The notes below the pieces were generated by a model. The model made no database searches and was not told the origin of the DNA. It was given only the letters and a program-made list of their open reading frames with translations. A program made the position numbers and the translations under genes. From Caballeronia megalochromosomata (GTDB lineage Bacteria; Pseudomonadota; Gammaproteobacteria; Burkholderiales; Burkholderiaceae), in the NCBI GenBank assembly GCA_001580565.1, contig LRBF01000261.1, forward strand, positions 1-64,000: a DNA stretch of 64,000 nucleotides, in the 5' to 3' direction. Shown in pieces: positions 27,041 through 37,099 of this stretch; within the stretch, counting starts at the first letter, position 1, and each line of letters starts with the position of its first letter.

Positions 27041-27332
27041 CTCGCCCGGCGACGCTTGTTCCCGTCAGAGAAATTCTGCGCGCTTGGTTCAACCTGACGC
27101 GAAAAAGCTTGGACTCCAACCAGAGTGGTTAAGAGAACGCTTGCAGTATTGCGCTGTTTGTTGGTGCTAACGCGCTGGCTCTTTTGACCAAACCCAGTCG
27201 CAAAGGCAACTGCAGATTCGAGGGAACTGTCCTTCCGACCGAAGTGTTCGTTCATCCAGCTGAGCGAAATTTTTGGTTGGCGCTAGAGGTCTCATTAAGC
27301 TCGCGCTTATCGCGGATTTGTTTTCTTCTCAT
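26965..27332 (-). other. Overlapping short frames that may be the 5' part of the 26306 gene
   Basis: Reading leftward, a 26-codon frame at 27332-27252 starts after a strong AAAAGGAG and ends in a TGA that overlaps (ATGA) the ATG of a second frame, 27255-26965 (MNEHFGRKDSSLES). The second frame overlaps the 244-residue gene in a third frame. Either this is a chain of coupled small genes or a single gene cut by two frame changes. The only good ribosome binding site in the region belongs to the first frame, which favours one longer ancestral gene. Confidence 0.4.
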
Positions 27333-27561
27333 TCGAGGTCTCCTTTTGTTATCAGGATGATTAGAGTCTGGCGTTCCTTAGAACGTGAGTACGCTGTATC
27401 ACACAAGGAGTGTTCTGCGCCAAAGGCATCGTCCGCATGAGTCTGTGCGCAAGCAAACCGACTTGTGACGCTAGCTTATAGATGCTGCCGAGGCAGCGAT
27501 GTTACGCCTTCGTCTGGCGGACACAGGCACCGCCAATAATAGACCAATGAGACAACGGAAA

Positions 27562-28602
27562 ATGCCGAACCCAGCATGGACTTTGAGCACTTTGCCCGAC
27601 GGTTTTGTTACGGAAGTTCAAGCTCGCATGAACCAGCACGGAGGGCCGAAGGCAAGCGTTCGCTTCGGCACCCTTGGCAAGGGGTATCGGCCCAACTACC
27701 AGATTGAGTCGGCATCAGGGGTCTTTGCCTACCTCGGCAACGGCCACAGCCTTGCTTCAAACTCGAAGCAGTACGCCGAAGGGAATTTGACACGGCCGTA
27801 CAGCTATGACGAAGTGGCTAACCGCTTCGAAACCGCACTGCCGGCAGCCATCGCCGAATACGACTTTGCGGGTGTGTTCGCGGAACTCCGCGCCTCCATT
27901 GCGCCCGACGTTCTCGCGATGCTCGAGGCGCATGCCGGTTACCCCGCAGGCCGCGCACCTCTTGATGCGCTTGCGCGCAGCGTTGACGAGATGCGCGAGG
28001 ACGAGCTTGCGGCTGCGTACCTGGCATTCGCGGATGATGTGGCGCTGGGGCTCGGACTGCCCAATACGACTGGTATGACCGTATTGGCTGCGTGGGAGCG
28101 GGCAACGCGCGACTGGGTCCTGAAGCCCGAGGTCCTGCGAGCCTTGCAAGAAACCATCTTGGATGACCCGCAGACCAAAGCCGCGCCCGAGACCGAGCGG
28201 CGCGAGCTGCGAAACGCGCGCATCGGCCAAGGCAACTACCGTGCGCGCATGCTGGAGCTCTGGGGCGGGAGATGCTCCGTCACCGGCTGCGCCGTGAAGT
28301 CTGTACTGGTCGCGTCTCATGCGAAGGCATGGGCAGAATCCTCTAACGAGGAGCGGCTTGATAGATACAACGGGCTCCTGCTCAGCGGGACCCTCGACAG
28401 GCTGTTCGATGTTGGTCTCATTGGGTTCACCGATGACGGAAAGATTCTGACCTCGGACCAACTGAGCGAAGAAGACAAGTCAGCACTGGGCATCTCGGAC
28501 GAAACTCGGCTGCGGCAGGTCTTCGAGCCAAACAAAAAATACCTCAAGGCGCACCGCGAGAAATATGGCCTTATAGAGAGTGCTGCCGCAACTGCCGGTT
28601 AA
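27562..28602 (+). CDS. HNH endonuclease
   Basis: 346 residues from MPNPAWTLST; starts at 27499 and 27547 are also possible. The C-terminal 120 residues form an HNH domain: LWGGRCSVTGC (Cys pair), then LVASHAKAWAES with the catalytic His, and the landmark YNGLLLSGTLDRLFDVGLI. This arrangement is typical of HNH nucleases fused to family-specific N-terminal domains in defence islands. The N-terminal 200 residues are not recognised and may sense the target. A GC-rich hairpin (GCTGCC-GA-GGCAGC, 27484-27497) lies upstream. Confidence 0.8.
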   Translation: MPNPAWTLSTLPDGFVTEVQARMNQHGGPKASVRFGTLGKGYRPNYQIESASGVFAYLGNGHSLASNSKQYAEGNLTRPYSYDEVANRFETALPAAIAEYDFAGVFAELRASIAPDVLAMLEAHAGYPAGRAPLDALARSVDEMREDELAAAYLAFADDVALGLGLPNTTGMTVLAAWERATRDWVLKPEVLRALQETILDDPQTKAAPETERRELRNARIGQGNYRARMLELWGGRCSVTGCAVKSVLVASHAKAWAESSNEERLDRYNGLLLSGTLDRLFDVGLIGFTDDGKILTSDQLSEEDKSALGISDETRLRQVFEPNKKYLKAHREKYGLIESAAATAG

Positions 28603-28691
28603 CTTCTTGGCCCCTGATTCGAATACAGCGGTTAGACGCAACTTTTATTCACGCCGACCGCCACACAGTGCTCACCAGGAGGAAACGAAGA

Positions 28692-29384
28692 ATGCCGTTG
28701 AATGACCCGCAGCAATTCGAAATGATGAAGACCTCCTCCTTCGCAGTCGTGCGGACATTCGCTATGCCTTGGGCACGCTGCAACACCTACATGGCAACCG
28801 ACCATTTCTCTCGCGACTCGGGGTTTTACACGGCTCACTATCGGCAACGCGTCCTCGTGGACGAATTTTTTGAGCTCATGGACGCCGCGAGCGCGGAGCA
28901 GGTTGATGAGAAGAGCGCGCTCGACGGCATGGTCGGGCTCACAGCGGGTTATCGTCGCTGGGTGACCGCTGCAACCGCGTTCTACGCAGGGCACCTACCA
29001 GTTTATTCGCTCGCACCTGACCTGACGGATTCGTTATGGAATCAACGGTTCGACCAGCGAATCCTGCAGACCTGCGCGCCGCGCGACAGCGTTTTCTTCC
29101 TCGAGTTTGGAAGGCAGCAGCGGCTTGCCTATAGCGACTCGGAAGGTGAAAAATACGTCGACGGGGCGCTCATTTGGTTTTTCAAGAAGACTGGCGACCA
29201 CGCTCGCACGGTACGCATCGTCTTCAGCGCTTCAAATGTCTCAGGACAGGGCACTCGCCAACCAGGGCCGGTCTTTGATTTTCATGCGCGCGACGTCGGG
29301 ACGCTAGGGTTCCATGCTGCGCTGAAGGAATCTGGAAAGAATCAGTATCTGGAGGAGATACCGGATGTCCCGGCGCACAAGTGA
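28692..29384 (+). CDS. Unknown protein, coupled to the next gene
   Basis: 230 residues from the ATG that follows AGGAGGAAACGAAG, a clear ribosome binding site. No known motif. It appears globular, without signal peptide or membrane segment. Its stop overlaps the GTG start of the following gene by 4 nt, so both are co-translated. Confidence 0.7.
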   Translation: MPLNDPQQFEMMKTSSFAVVRTFAMPWARCNTYMATDHFSRDSGFYTAHYRQRVLVDEFFELMDAASAEQVDEKSALDGMVGLTAGYRRWVTAATAFYAGHLPVYSLAPDLTDSLWNQRFDQRILQTCAPRDSVFFLEFGRQQRLAYSDSEGEKYVDGALIWFFKKTGDHARTVRIVFSASNVSGQGTRQPGPVFDFHARDVGTLGFHAALKESGKNQYLEEIPDVPAHK

Positions 29385-29755
29385 CCACCGACGAGCCCAC
29401 ATTCAGGCTGTTGCTCGCCGAGAAAGCTGCCATAGCGCAGAGGTTGGTCTTACGTGCCGCACCGATTCTCATGGGGGCGGTTAATCAGATACCGAAAATC
29501 TTCGGGAAGCCTGACGCAATCCTTCCAGAGAATACCCCGGAGGACCTGAGGAAGCGATTCGACCGCGCATGGTGGTCGGACGGCGCGATGTACGCGCGAG
29601 CTCACCTTCTGGAGAACGGGTTCCCCGCTACCTATCCGTTACTTGGGGCTTACCTACAAATGGGGGAGCTCGGCGGCGGAAGCGGACCTTTCCATCAGTG
29701 CCCGTTCTGTGGCGCGAAGGCTCGTGGCGACTCTGACGGGGCACGTTCGGCGTGA
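29381..29755 (+). CDS. Small unknown protein with a single CxxC knuckle
   Basis: 124 residues starting with GTG inside the stop of the preceding gene. The body has a helical region (LAEKAAIAQRLVLRAAPILMG) and near the C-terminus a lone zinc-knuckle half FHQCPFCGAKARG. Function unknown; it probably works with the 230-residue partner. Confidence 0.65.
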   Translation: MTTDEPTFRLLLAEKAAIAQRLVLRAAPILMGAVNQIPKIFGKPDAILPENTPEDLRKRFDRAWWSDGAMYARAHLLENGFPATYPLLGAYLQMGELGGGSGPFHQCPFCGAKARGDSDGARSA

Positions 29756-29950
29756 CAAGCGCTGCGTCCTTTGACCAGCACGAGCACTTGTTGATGGAGA
29801 CGTTGTTGCCCGTAGAGTGAAGGGGAGGTCCCTAGAGATTTCGGCGGCCACGAGGGGCAATTTTTTCAGTCTTCAAAAGTTGCGGCTTGCGCACAACCCA
29901 CATACATCGGGACAGGTAATGTCTCGCCGTTTGACTAACCTCGAAAAACA

Positions 29951-30670
29951 ATGAGCACACAAACGAACGAACAAGAAGCACCACCGAAAGGGTTCGAAGA
30001 AGGGTCCCTCGAGTACCGACTGAGCAAATTCAACGCGAAGGAACGGTTCGCGCTCATTCAGCGCATCCTTGGCGTTCATTTTGTTCCGCACGCGGACTTT
30101 CAAAAGGAGGTTATCGGTGAAGGATTCGTCCCTAGGCCGGAGGAGGTCTTCTGTGCGATGGACTTCCATTTGGACTGGCTCAAGGAACTGGTCGAAGGTA
30201 AAGCGCTTAAGTTTGAGAGCGGCACTATCACTGGTAAGCAACAGGATGTCGATTTCGTGCTGTGTTTCACCAACAAATTGCACAACGAGACTCATCTTCT
30301 GTTGATTGAGGCGAAGGGAGTCGGGAACTGGGACACGGCGCAAATGGAGAGCAAGTTCGCTCAGTACAGGGCGATGAAAGCTGCGTTCGACCTGAATAAG
30401 GATGTGAAACCTCGACTCATTTTGATGTCCCCGACCGACCCATTTGAAAACGAGACTCGCCAGAATGAAAAGTTCCGCGCGGCCGTAAAGGGGTTCACTG
30501 ATTTTGGTGCAAAGCCGGTCTGGGTGAAGATGCCAATGCAGAAGACGTTCGCAGTCGTTCGTTGCCTAGATGATTTGACGCCGACCCAGACAAACCCCAC
30601 TTGCTACAAGTTGAAGCAGCGACCGTGGATATCCGACCCTTCGACAGACGACAGCGGGATTGACGTTTGA
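29951..30670 (+). CDS. PD-(D/E)XK-like protein
   Basis: 239 residues. The stretch KQQDVDFVLCF followed by THLLLIEAKGVGNWD carries D-x(n)-E-A-K, the core of PD-(D/E)XK nucleases, with Asp around residue 99 and Glu/Lys around 119/121. A following helix (AQMESKFAQYRAMKAAF) and a strand (PRLILMSPTDPFE) fit the fold. It stands alone, 195 nt after the previous gene. Likely a restriction-type nuclease or nuclease-derived protein; target unknown. Confidence 0.65.
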   Translation: MSTQTNEQEAPPKGFEEGSLEYRLSKFNAKERFALIQRILGVHFVPHADFQKEVIGEGFVPRPEEVFCAMDFHLDWLKELVEGKALKFESGTITGKQQDVDFVLCFTNKLHNETHLLLIEAKGVGNWDTAQMESKFAQYRAMKAAFDLNKDVKPRLILMSPTDPFENETRQNEKFRAAVKGFTDFGAKPVWVKMPMQKTFAVVRCLDDLTPTQTNPTCYKLKQRPWISDPSTDDSGIDV

Positions 30671-31307
30671 GAGGAATTGGAAATAACAATAAAACCATCG
30701 ATGAACCAGACCTTCCGTCTGTCTAAGTCGAAAATCATGGCCGGATGTCATTGCCACGAGCGATTGTGGCCCCAGCTTCATCGGCCTGAGTTGTGTAAGG
30801 TGTCGCCTGAGAGCCAGCAGGTTTTCCGGATGGGCCACCCAACGAAGCAATTTACCTCTACGCTACAGTTATCACCGACCCAGTACCACCGAGACCGGCG
30901 GAAGGACACTTGATTTTCAGCGTGCGCACCTAGGGCGTTACTCGCTGCGACCCTGGCTACAAACCGACCCTTCCACCAAGCGATGCTGAGCAACTGCTCG
31001 ATAACAAAGAATGAGGTTTCAACGCTCCTCTTCCGGCGAATGTCGGAACAGTGCAACCGCTTTCCACTCTCTCGGCGAACTGGGTCCGCTGACGCCTGGA
31101 GCTTCTCCGACTTCGTCAAAAACCGGCAGCATCCTAAACGAGTGGCAATGTTGACCGCACGCGAGGGCTGCCACCGATAGGACAACCGGGCCGTCGCTTA
31201 AGAAACCAAGCGCGCTGCCGTTACACTGGAAAAGGGCCGTGCAGCGTTGCGGTACATCGGTCCGGTCCCTTCATTGCGCTAAAGTTGACAACGATTCCTA
31301 TCCCGGT
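30671..31307. other. Intergenic region without recognisable genes
   Basis: 637 bases. Open frames occur on both strands (for example 30778-31185 leftward) but lack ribosome binding sites and any recognisable protein character. No RNA gene, repeat or terminator was identified. Confidence 0.45.
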
Positions 31308-32264
31308 ATGCCCAGTGCACCTTCCATCGTCCGTATAGACGCTCGCACCGGGGCGCCTGACGCAGTCTCAGTCTTGCTCGCGTCGCTTTCTACTGGCGAA
31401 TCGCTTGTCGCAATCTACGACGAGCTCGATTTTTTGCGGTATGCGAATGACGGCTTCCTGCGCGCATTCAATCTCAAGGCCGGCGACGTTGCGACGTTTG
31501 CTAGCATCATCATCAGGTCATTTCGAGAGAAAGTGGGTGTGCGCATCCAGGCGCACGACGCTCACTCGTTCATCGAGGATTCCCAGACGCGACGACGTGT
31601 GCCGGTCCAGCATCCTCGCCAGCGCTCTTTCCCTGTTGACTTTACGGACGACCAGTGGTTCTGGTGTACTGAGACGCTGATGCCAAACGGTTGGATTGTC
31701 TTATCAGGAACGAATATCACGTCCTTGAAGCAAGCAGAAGGAGCGTTGCAAGCGGCGCATGACCAAGCGCTGTTCTTGAGCCAGGTCGACGAACTTACGG
31801 GAGTGCCGAACCGCCGGTGCGTCTTGCGCATGCTGGCGAAGTTGATGAACGACTCTGCAGCAGACGAGACGACCTTAAGCGTCGCTCTTCTGGACCTAGA
31901 CGGATTCAAAAATATCAACGATACATTTGGACACGAAGCAGGCGACTGCGTCCTACGCGACTTCGCCGCACATTGCGTTGCGACGGCGGGTCGGCATCAT
32001 CATGTTGGCCGCCTCGGCGGCGAAGAATTCGTGGTCCTGTTCCCGAGAATTGCCGCGACCGACGCGAAGGATGCGCTCGAGAAAATGCTCGCAACAGTTC
32101 CCCCAGTAGAAGTGGACGGTGGCTTCTCGGCCCCAGTCAAAGTATCGTTTTCTGCCGGAATCACCGAGGTGAAGGAAGGGGAGCGGCCTGAAGACGCACT
32201 CGCACGCGCTGACAAGGCGCTTTACCGTGCGAAGCTGCGCGGTCGCCATCGTGTCGAAATTTGA
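31308..32264 (+). CDS. Diguanylate cyclase with N-terminal sensor domain
   Basis: 318 residues from MPSAPSIVRI. The N-terminal 130 residues look like a PAS-type sensor (AIYDELDFLRYANDGFLRAF ... WIVLSGTNITSLKQAE). The C-terminal GGDEF domain is complete: DELTGVPNRR at its start, LLDLDGFKNINDTFGH, and the active-site GGEEF near residue 237. The RxxD inhibitory site is not evident before it. The product would be cyclic di-GMP. No membrane helix is visible, so it is cytosolic. It stands alone and looks like a housekeeping or cargo gene rather than a defence gene. Confidence 0.9.
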   Translation: MPSAPSIVRIDARTGAPDAVSVLLASLSTGESLVAIYDELDFLRYANDGFLRAFNLKAGDVATFASIIIRSFREKVGVRIQAHDAHSFIEDSQTRRRVPVQHPRQRSFPVDFTDDQWFWCTETLMPNGWIVLSGTNITSLKQAEGALQAAHDQALFLSQVDELTGVPNRRCVLRMLAKLMNDSAADETTLSVALLDLDGFKNINDTFGHEAGDCVLRDFAAHCVATAGRHHHVGRLGGEEFVVLFPRIAATDAKDALEKMLATVPPVEVDGGFSAPVKVSFSAGITEVKEGERPEDALARADKALYRAKLRGRHRVEI

Positions 32265-32623
32265 CGGGTTCGGCACCGTCGCCGACTTTTTTCGCGACGC
32301 TACAGACCATGCGGTCGATGACAAAATAGCGATTGTCGGTGCGTCGTCCGGGACAGGGAAACATCACGGCCAAATGCGCGACCTGCGTTACGGTCGGGGG
32401 ATTCCGCGATATAGCCGCTGCGACTAGCGCTCCTCGAAGAGCGCCTCATGCCGGCCTCGACCTTATGGACTTTTCAAATTCGTCGCACGACTCGCGGTTG
32501 CGGTTTTGTAATGGATAATGTTGTCGAAGCTCAGGCAAGCAGCTCGCTGCCGGCCTCGCGCGAACATATTTTCGCCGACCTTTTGCTCGGTCCGCGCTAC
32601 TTAATAAACAAAATAGCAAGACG
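32265..32623. other. Intergenic region
   Basis: 359 bases between the cyclase and the RecQ-like gene. Several short overlapping frames exist but none is convincing. The promoter of the helicase operon should lie here, probably in the AT-richer stretch just before 32624. Confidence 0.45.
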
Positions 32624-35600
32624 ATGGCTACCGTATCTCAGCTCTCCGCGATGCCGCTGTTCCTTCGGAACCAAAACTTCTGGAATCGGCTTCTCGACCC
32701 GCTGGCACAGTCGGAAAATAATGCGAGGTTCAAGGAGTTAAGGTTGGCTTCGGCCACCCATCGGTGGTCGTTCGATGACAAGGGGTGTGGCTGCTGCGAG
32801 CTTTCCCCAGTGCAGATGGGCGTCGTTGACGTCGCGCAAAGTATCCTCGAGAGGGGACCATGGACATTGCCGACCTGGCCTATGGAGGAGCAGCTCGGCG
32901 AAAAGGTGGTAGAAACACTTGGTTGGCAACTCGCCGCGCATCTACCTGACAGTGGAAACCTTTGCTATCAAGTTAAATCGCATACGCCAGATGTCCACTT
33001 CCAGAACGCGTTGGTGACCGGGCGTTGGCCTTGCGAGGTCACTTCCGTGGCGGTCGCGGACGAAATCTGGAACAACTACGAAGGCGAAGAGCCAGGTAGC
33101 GAGGCGGAACGTCTATTCTTCGACAGCGTTCTGATTCCCGTACTCGGGTTCCCGCTGCTGGACTTTCTCCGCCTGCAACCGGAGTTGTTGACGCTTGGAC
33201 TTGACCCGTTGGTATTTACAGGCCAGCGTGCTGACTTCAGCCTGAACACCGGCCGAGGCCTGAAGCTTGTCATCGAGGTTGATGGCGGACAGCATCAGGA
33301 AGCAGGTCAATATCTCCTGGACAAGAAGCGCGACGAAGCGCTCGAAGCTGAGGGCTGGACGATTTGGCGTATTCCGACCTCACGTCTTGGCCTTGCCGAA
33401 CAGCTCAGGAGGGAGCTTGGGGCCATAGTCAATGCGAGGAAAGGAGGGACAGACTGGGGCGTGGCACCGCGCATCGAAACTCCTCGCTCGCGAGAGCTAC
33501 TTACGTGCGTGTGGGGAGCTACAGTAGTAGCGAGGATTCAGTTTCTGCTCCTGGAAGCCATCAGGCGAGGAGTGCTCTCGTGGGGCGGGCCCTGGAACGT
33601 GTGCGTCATAGAGGCGGACACTTCGATTGGAGCAGCGGCTTTAGAGGACTTTCGAGACTGGTTTGGGCGACTTCGTGAAATCTTCGGTGAGCCACCAGCA
33701 CCCACAATCTCGTACGGTCGCGTTTCGTCGCCGACCGACACGCAACTGGTCATCGATATTTCAGTAATTCAGCCTCATCGGCCGGCGCCACGCACCGACA
33801 CACCTGTCGCGTGGTCCAGGCCCGCGAATTTCGTCGGTCCCGTTCCCAAAAGAAAGTTCACTCATCGAATGAAGGCTCCGAAAGAGCCGGCTCGTTATCT
33901 AGTTGAGTCCTTTGTGCAAGATTTCTTGCGAAAGTCTGGCCTGCGAGAAGGGCAGTTCGAAATCATTGCACGCATCCTAGCAGGCCAGGACGTCATCGGC
34001 CTCTTGCCAACCGGGGGAGGAAAGAGCCTTACATATCAGCTGTGCGGGCTCCTTCTTGGCGGACTCACTATCTACGTCTCCCCACTGAAGTCACTTCTCC
34101 AAGACCAGAGAGAGCGATTCTTCGCACTAGGAGTGGAGCGGGCTCAGGAAATCTCTAGCGCCCTCACTCTCACCGCAAAGCATCAAGCTGGACAGCTACT
34201 AAGCGTCGGGGGAATCCGCTTTCTGTTGATTGCCCCTGAACGCCTCCTTATTGGCGGTTTTCGCCAGCAACTCGCGCAGTTTCGGGCACAGTTCGGAGAG
34301 GTTTCCCAGGTCGTCATCGACGAATGTCATTGTGTGAGTGAGTGGGGTCATGACTTCCGTCCCGCTTACCTTAGTCTGAGCCGAATTGTCAAGGAGAGAA
34401 CTAAGCGGCTCGGCGTATCGGCACCACTAGTCGCCTTGACGGGCACCGCTTCGTCGGTTGTGCTGTCGGACGTGAAGCGCGAGCTCGGTATCCAAGAAGA
34501 CGGTGCTTCTATCCGGGCCAAGAGGCTGGACCGCCCTGAAATCGCGATGTCCTGCGTCAAACTGCGAAACAACGAGAAAGCGCAAGCGCTTCGCGAGAAC
34601 GCAGAGGAATTCATCCTCAGCACGGCAAATCGCACCGACGGTCTTCTTGTGTTTTCTCGATTCGTTGGCGGTCTTGAAGGCGTTGTCGGTGTTTCCTCGT
34701 CGATGATGACCGTCGTGCCGCACGAGACCATTAGGTTCTATTCAGGTAGCGAACCGAACTGGACCCAATATGCCGCGTTCGTTACCAAACGAAAGGCCAA
34801 GACTATCTCAAAGGAACAAGCGTTGCAGTCCATGCCTCTCTGGGCGTTGAGCCCGGACGGCGTACCACTGGAATGGGAGCAGGCGAAGGCCAAGGTCCAG
34901 TCCGACTTCATCAGCGGACTGCCTGGTAGCTACCAGGTCTTGGTCGCAACGAATGCGTTCGGCATGGGTATCGATAAGCCTTCGATACGACGCGTCATCC
35001 ATTACATGACGCCTCAGTCCCCCGAAGCTTACTATCAAGAGGTCGGTCGAGCCGGCCGGGACAAGAAAGAGTCTAGCGCCGTGTTGCTATTTTCCGATGA
35101 AAATCCCGGGACCACTGACAAAATCTTCGACCCGGGTGCGTCTATCGCAGAGGCTAGGCAGATATATAAAGAGTTTATCGAAAAGGAGCGCTACGGTGGA
35201 GGGGATTTCATCAAAACGTTTTTTTTCCATCAAAGCACTTTTTCCGGTCCTGAAGCGGAGGAAAATGTCGTAACGCGTCTCTTTGACGTTTTGCGGAGCC
35301 GCCTTGATTCGGACGACAGCTTGCTGTTCGAGTATTTTGCAGAAGGCCCGAAGGTCAAAGACGAAAATTCGCATGAATGGCGGGAAGAGAAAAGCCTCGA
35401 ATATGCGATTGTACGTTTGATATTGCTTGGCGTAGTTAGGGACTACACAAAGGACTACAAGAGCCAGCAGTTCGATTTGACCTTGGAACCGGTCTGGCAT
35501 GCTTTGCACAATGACCCGAAGAAGCTGGCTGCTTACTACGCCAGACGTTTCAGAGAATATTCCCATCGCTACCAAACTTATCTGAAGGTCAAAGGCGAAG

Positions 35601-36280
35601 AGGAAATCCTCGCTTCAGAAACGGTTCAGGAAATCGAGTGCGCCACGGCTAAGGCATTGGTCGGATTCGTATATGAGCAAATTGAGCGAAAGCGTCGGCA
35701 AGCTTCCCGCCAGATGCTCGAGCTAGCGCGGATTGGAGCGGAGGACAGAGAGCTCTTCAGAGAGCGCCTGAACCACTATTTACAGGTATCTGAAAAGTTT
35801 ACTCGCGAGTTAGAGGTGATAGCACAGGACGATTCCCTTCAGACATGGCAAGCTCAGCTCGACTCTGTCGCAAGCAGAGATGAGGTCGCTGAGTTGCATG
35901 GCGCCTGCCAGCGGGTGTTGGAAAGCTATCCGACTCACCCAGGTCTCCTCTCGATAAGCGCTGCAACTCGATTGAGGCCGACGAATGACGACCGTCAGCG
36001 AAGTGAGGAAGAATTCAATGCCGCGCTACGTTATGCAGCGGAAGTCGGTGGAATAGTACAAGCGAAGGAGCTCGGAGATGCAGTTGCGAGTTACGCAGCA
36101 GATGTCGACGAGGACCTCGCTGATACCATGCAGACAGCCTTGGGAGTGTGGTTGATAAGAAATAGCATGAAAGACGAGGCGATTCATCGATTCGCGTCAA
36201 AAAAAGGCGTGCGCGACCATTGGATGGGCGACATAATTCGTGAAATTCGGGGATATATTCCAGAAATGGGAGAGCTATAA
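32624..36280 (+). CDS. RecQ-family helicase with DUF559/VSR-like nuclease domain
   Basis: 1218 residues. The N-terminal 260 residues include a VSR/DUF559-like motif: ADFSLNTGRGLKLVIEVDGG, then HQEAGQYLLDKKRDEALEAE and GWTIWRIP (about 205-252), with Asp, Glu and the QHQ-type histidine in place for a nuclease. A RecQ core follows: Walker A LLPTGGGKSLTYQL (about 460), box II DECHCVSEWGHDFRP (about 565), and motif VI YYQEVGRAGRD (about 805). The remaining 370 residues are helical and lack a clear RQC or HRDC domain. It is immediately followed by a coiled-coil gene. A helicase-nuclease of this type with a dedicated partner is a good candidate for an undescribed defence module. Confidence 0.88.
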   Translation: MATVSQLSAMPLFLRNQNFWNRLLDPLAQSENNARFKELRLASATHRWSFDDKGCGCCELSPVQMGVVDVAQSILERGPWTLPTWPMEEQLGEKVVETLGWQLAAHLPDSGNLCYQVKSHTPDVHFQNALVTGRWPCEVTSVAVADEIWNNYEGEEPGSEAERLFFDSVLIPVLGFPLLDFLRLQPELLTLGLDPLVFTGQRADFSLNTGRGLKLVIEVDGGQHQEAGQYLLDKKRDEALEAEGWTIWRIPTSRLGLAEQLRRELGAIVNARKGGTDWGVAPRIETPRSRELLTCVWGATVVARIQFLLLEAIRRGVLSWGGPWNVCVIEADTSIGAAALEDFRDWFGRLREIFGEPPAPTISYGRVSSPTDTQLVIDISVIQPHRPAPRTDTPVAWSRPANFVGPVPKRKFTHRMKAPKEPARYLVESFVQDFLRKSGLREGQFEIIARILAGQDVIGLLPTGGGKSLTYQLCGLLLGGLTIYVSPLKSLLQDQRERFFALGVERAQEISSALTLTAKHQAGQLLSVGGIRFLLIAPERLLIGGFRQQLAQFRAQFGEVSQVVIDECHCVSEWGHDFRPAYLSLSRIVKERTKRLGVSAPLVALTGTASSVVLSDVKRELGIQEDGASIRAKRLDRPEIAMSCVKLRNNEKAQALRENAEEFILSTANRTDGLLVFSRFVGGLEGVVGVSSSMMTVVPHETIRFYSGSEPNWTQYAAFVTKRKAKTISKEQALQSMPLWALSPDGVPLEWEQAKAKVQSDFISGLPGSYQVLVATNAFGMGIDKPSIRRVIHYMTPQSPEAYYQEVGRAGRDKKESSAVLLFSDENPGTTDKIFDPGASIAEARQIYKEFIEKERYGGGDFIKTFFFHQSTFSGPEAEENVVTRLFDVLRSRLDSDDSLLFEYFAEGPKVKDENSHEWREEKSLEYAIVRLILLGVVRDYTKDYKSQQFDLTLEPVWHALHNDPKKLAAYYARRFREYSHRYQTYLKVKGEEEILASETVQEIECATAKALVGFVYEQIERKRRQASRQMLELARIGAEDRELFRERLNHYLQVSEKFTRELEVIAQDDSLQTWQAQLDSVASRDEVAELHGACQRVLESYPTHPGLLSISAATRLRPTNDDRQRSEEEFNAALRYAAEVGGIVQAKELGDAVASYAADVDEDLADTMQTALGVWLIRNSMKDEAIHRFASKKGVRDHWMGDIIREIRGYIPEMGEL

Positions 36281-37099
36281 GTGAACACAAGTGATGAAGC
36301 TATCGTGACGGCTGTAGAAGAGGTGTCGTCGGTTGCTGAAGAACTCAAGCGACTTCGAGATAAGATAAAGCAATACGCTGATGCATCGCAGCGCCTTAAC
36401 GATATTGGAAGCATTCTTGAAGAGCTGAATAGCAATGTAGGAAGGATACGAGACGCGTTCACTAGTGCGCTCCAGCACGTTGTGTTGACTCAAGCACACG
36501 CAAAAAGCAGTCAAGAATCTGTCGAGAAATTAGTTAGTTCTGTTCCGGTAATCATCGCACGGATAGAAGCCTCGGATGCCGCTGCCACTGCCCAGTCTCT
36601 CGCGGACGCAATGAATTCGCTAGGAGGCCTGCTTCGCTCTCACGAAAAGTCCCTTGAGGAAGTTGCCTCGAGGTTCACCACGGAACTAGCGGCTCAGGCG
36701 ATGACTCTTCATGACCTGCGGCAGCGCGTGGACGTTGGAGTCGAAGCGGTTGGCAATCTCGCGTCGGAGGTTCATGGACTTCACGAGTCAACATCGGAAG
36801 GAACTGAAATTCTCCGCGCTATTAACTCTGTTGTTCGTGGTGACCTTCCATCTAAGATTAATACGAGTCAGAAATGTGTGTCGGAACTTAGGGACGTTGT
36901 AGAACAAATGCGGAAGGACACTAACCAGTCCGAGGATAGCACGGCCGAGTATAGGGGAAAGGTGTTAGGTGAACTGGCATTGTTAAGGGTGCAGCTTGAT
37001 TCTGCTTCAAAAAACCTATCTGAGCAGAACGGCATTATTCAACGCCAAGGCGTGCTACTTGATGAGCTATCGAAAAAGAAGAAAGGGTGGTTCGCCTAA
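36281..37099 (+). CDS. Coiled-coil partner of the RecQ-like helicase
   Basis: 272 residues starting with GTG directly after the TAA of the helicase gene, preceded by GGAGAG. Almost the whole chain is predicted coiled coil with regular heptad-like Leu/Val spacing (for example SVAEELKRLRDKI and LRVQLDSASKNL). It ends in a basic-aromatic tail, KKKKGWFA. No membrane segment. The zero spacing implies tight coupling and probably a complex with the helicase. Confidence 0.8.
   Translation: MNTSDEAIVTAVEEVSSVAEELKRLRDKIKQYADASQRLNDIGSILEELNSNVGRIRDAFTSALQHVVLTQAHAKSSQESVEKLVSSVPVIIARIEASDAAATAQSLADAMNSLGGLLRSHEKSLEEVASRFTTELAAQAMTLHDLRQRVDVGVEAVGNLASEVHGLHESTSEGTEILRAINSVVRGDLPSKINTSQKCVSELRDVVEQMRKDTNQSEDSTAEYRGKVLGELALLRVQLDSASKNLSEQNGIIQRQGVLLDELSKKKKGWFA

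Noticed and set aside
27484..27510. Sequence resembling part of an integron attI site (GCAGCGATGTTACGC)
   Set aside because: The match is short, no integrase gene or attC sites are present, and the neighbouring hairpin explains the symmetry.
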